The translations under genes and the position numbers were made by a program. A stretch of DNA of 7,560 nucleotides from an uncultured Clostridia bacterium (lineage in GTDB: Bacteria > Bacillota > Clostridia > UMGS1810): the NCBI GenBank assembly GCA_905210855.1, contig CAJLYL010000079.1:1-7560 (forward strand). Reading direction: 5' to 3'. Below the pieces are notes generated by a model. It did not search any database, was not told the DNA's origin, and worked only from the letters and a program-made list of their open reading frames with translations. Positions 6,035 through 7,560 of this stretch are shown here, piece after piece; the stretch's first letter is position 1, and the number at the start of each line of letters is the position of its first letter.

Positions 6035-7397
6035 ATTTTCCCAGACAGAAATTATGAAAAATTCTGTCAACAACTTCTTCTCCCACCGTCTGACCGACTA
6101 TCTCGCCGAGCGACGATACCGCCGACTGTATATCCACGGAAATCATGTCCTGTGGAATACCCGAGCGCAGCGCTCCCAGGGCGGATTCAAGGAATTTTTC
6201 CGCGCGCATAAGCGCGTCCTTGTGGCGGACGTTTGTCACCACGCCGCCGTCGCCGTTTGATATTTTGCCTATGTCAAACATATCTTCGACGGTTCGGGTC
6301 AGCTCCTCAACGCCTTTTTTGGCGTACACGGAGAACATTATCACCCTCTCAAAGCCGCCGAGCTGCGACGGTTCAAAGGCGCAGCCGTCCTCGGTCTTGT
6401 TAATCAGCGCAATGGCGCGTTTGCCGCCGATTGCATCTATTATGGCGCGGTCGTCGTCATCGAGCGGCGATTTGCCGTCCGCCACAAAGAGCACAAGCTG
6501 AGAATCACTGATATATTTTTTGGATTTATCCACGCCGATGTTCTCTATCACATCGTCCGTCTCATGTATGCCGGCAGTGTCCGCAAGGCGCAGCGACACG
6601 CTGCCCAGGTTTACGCTCTCCTCTATGGCGTCACGGGTTGTGCCTGCAATGTCTGTGACGATTGCCCTGTCGTACCCGGACAGGAGATTAAGCAGACTGG
6701 ATTTGCCCACATTCGGCTTGCCGACAATAGCCGTGGCAACGCCGCCCCTTATTATCGCTCCGCCGTCGGCGGTGGACAGCAGTTTGCGCACACTGCCGAG
6801 CGCAGCCGCAAGGGTCGAATCAAACTCCTCACCGCTGAGCGGTTCAAGCTCCTCGTCGGGGTAATCTATCAGCACCTGAATGTGCGCAAGCAGCGACAGC
6901 AGCTTTTCGCGGATAGCGTTTATCTCATGCGAGAGTGCGCCGCCGAGCTGATTAACCGCAACGGTGTGCGACAGATTCGACGTGGAATTGATAATGTCTA
7001 TTACGGATTCCGCCTGGGCGAGGTCTATCCGCCCGTTGAGGAAAGCCCTCTTTGTAAATTCACCCGGGGCGGCAGGGTGCGCTCCTGCGGCAATGGCAGC
7101 GGAGAGAATCTCTCGGGTGCTTATCATGCCGCCGTGACAGTTTATCTCGGCGACGTCCTCTCCGGTGTAGCTGTGAGGTGCGCGAAACACGGTGACGAGC
7201 ACCTCGTCGGCAACAGAGCCGTCCGCAGCAAGCGCGTGACCGTAGCTCACTGTGTTTGCCGCGGCGCCGCAGAGGCGTTTGCCGCGAGGATTGCGAAAGA
7301 TTCTGTCGGCAACTGCTATTGCCTCATCTCCGCTTATTCTTATTATGGATATGCCCCCCTCGCCCGGCGGCGTGGATACGGCAGCTATTGTTGACAT
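6033..7397 (-). CDS. mnmE: tRNA-modifying GTPase MnmE (TrmE)
   Basis: MnmE is the GTPase partner of MnmG; together they install the (carboxymethyl)aminomethyl group on C5 of wobble U34 in several tRNAs, in the cytosol, using a folate one-carbon unit. The 454-aa product matches the usual family length. The N-terminal folate-binding domain opens with IAAVSTPPGEGGISIIRISG (4-23) and has NCHGG (86-90) and FTKRAFLNGRIDLAQAE (114-130). The inserted G domain has the P-loop GKPNVGKSS (226-234), DIAGTTRD (249-256), DTAG (273-276) and a G4 motif NKTE (333-336), where Asp is more common than Glu. The C-terminal FCLGK carries the catalytic Cys451. I chose the ATG at 7397 because a full GGAGGTGA lies 5 nt upstream and the protein then begins like known MnmE; the open frame running to 7547 only reads into a repeat. 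It is followed after 13 nt by mnmG. Confidence 0.98.
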   Translation of the reverse strand: MSTIAAVSTPPGEGGISIIRISGDEAIAVADRIFRNPRGKRLCGAAANTVSYGHALAADGSVADEVLVTVFRAPHSYTGEDVAEINCHGGMISTREILSAAIAAGAHPAAPGEFTKRAFLNGRIDLAQAESVIDIINSTSNLSHTVAVNQLGGALSHEINAIREKLLSLLAHIQVLIDYPDEELEPLSGEEFDSTLAAALGSVRKLLSTADGGAIIRGGVATAIVGKPNVGKSSLLNLLSGYDRAIVTDIAGTTRDAIEESVNLGSVSLRLADTAGIHETDDVIENIGVDKSKKYISDSQLVLFVADGKSPLDDDDRAIIDAIGGKRAIALINKTEDGCAFEPSQLGGFERVIMFSVYAKKGVEELTRTVEDMFDIGKISNGDGGVVTNVRHKDALMRAEKFLESALGALRSGIPQDMISVDIQSAVSSLGEIVGQTVGEEVVDRIFHNFCLGK

Positions 7398-7402
7398 GAG
7401 AT

Positions 7403-7410
7403 TCACCTCC
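7403..7410 (-). promoter_or_regulatory. mnmE Shine-Dalgarno site
   Basis: On the minus strand the sequence GGAGGTGA ends 5 nt before the ATG at 7397. It is fully complementary to the 16S anti-Shine-Dalgarno core and decides the start against the upstream in-frame ATGs, which lie in a repeat. The stretch 7411-7453 above it is AT-rich with a CATAAT that could be a -10 box, but I see no convincing -35. Confidence 0.85.
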
Positions 7411-7453
7411 AAATTGATTATGTAAATATGTTTTTGGTTTGTGCCCCGAGCCG

Positions 7454-7553
7454 AAACGCGGACTTTCGCGCAAGGGCGAGGGACATATGTTGTGTGTCGG
7501 CGAGCGCCATAGCGGCTGCGTGCCGAGCAGATACACAACATATGCATGAGCCA
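7454..7553 (+). repeat. Palindromic repeat, type E copy 2 (may run past window edge)
   Basis: Arms 7484-7498 and 7530-7544 pair at 14 of 15 positions around a 31-nt loop. The left flank AAACGCGGACTTTCGCGC matches the flank of the related copy in the putP/DUF1275 gap (minus strand from 1005). It lies 57 nt upstream of the mnmE start and so may be in the mnmE leader or beyond its promoter. Confidence 0.8.
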
Positions 7554-7560
7554 AAGAACA

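Noticed and set aside
904..7547. Similar short peptides (MLCVCSARSRY... and MLCICSARSRY...) encoded in two repeat copies
   Set aside because: The likeness follows from the 55/61 DNA identity. Only two of the differences are silent while several change residues, no ribosome site precedes either, and one copy is part of a frame that ends up as mnmE. A conserved micropeptide is not supported.

Overview
The window is a stretch of bacterial chromosome with five genes, all on the minus strand, so transcription runs from high to low coordinates. In that order they are mnmE (7397-6033), mnmG (6019-4145), rsmG (3774-3067), a sodium/solute symporter closest to PutP (2756-1212) and a YoaK-type DUF1275 membrane protein (798-76). 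The run mnmE-mnmG-rsmG is the classic gene order beside the replication origin of Bacillota. With the strong purine-rich Shine-Dalgarno sites, the TTG start and the style of the intergenic repeats, it points to Clostridia, perhaps a gut-associated lineage. That taxonomic placement is inference; no marker RNA is present.

Region by region: 7398-7560 is the mnmE leader, holding one copy of a long palindromic repeat cut by the window edge. mnmE and mnmG are 13 nt apart, and the mnmG ribosome site overlaps the mnmE stop, so they form a tight operon. They make the two subunits of the complex that modifies wobble uridine 34 of some tRNAs. A 370-nt gap (3775-4144) follows, containing a palindromic repeat, two GTAGGG-type hairpins and an AT-rich leader. 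Then comes rsmG, the 16S rRNA m7G methyltransferase. A 310-nt gap (2757-3066) holds a perfect 26-bp hairpin after rsmG and a good sigma-A-type promoter for the symporter. The symporter ends at a 28-nt perfect palindrome, probably its terminator. A 413-nt gap (799-1211) is filled by a nested, composite palindromic repeat, followed by the DUF1275 gene. Another hairpin copy lies just past that gene at 1-69.

The genes are ordinary. The unusual content is the intergenic DNA: every gap except the 13-nt mnmE-mnmG junction, plus both window ends, carries a member of one mosaic family of long imperfect palindromes. Members share outer arms resembling GGTGTRTATTATATTTT and differ in the core. Two copies keep an almost identical asymmetric loop while their stems carry compensatory changes, and two others keep a 61-nt core (55/61 identical) in opposite orientations. 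This could be a mobile palindromic (MITE- or REP-like) family or a structured RNA/DNA element; the window alone cannot decide. The usual parA/parB/noc genes do not follow rsmG here.
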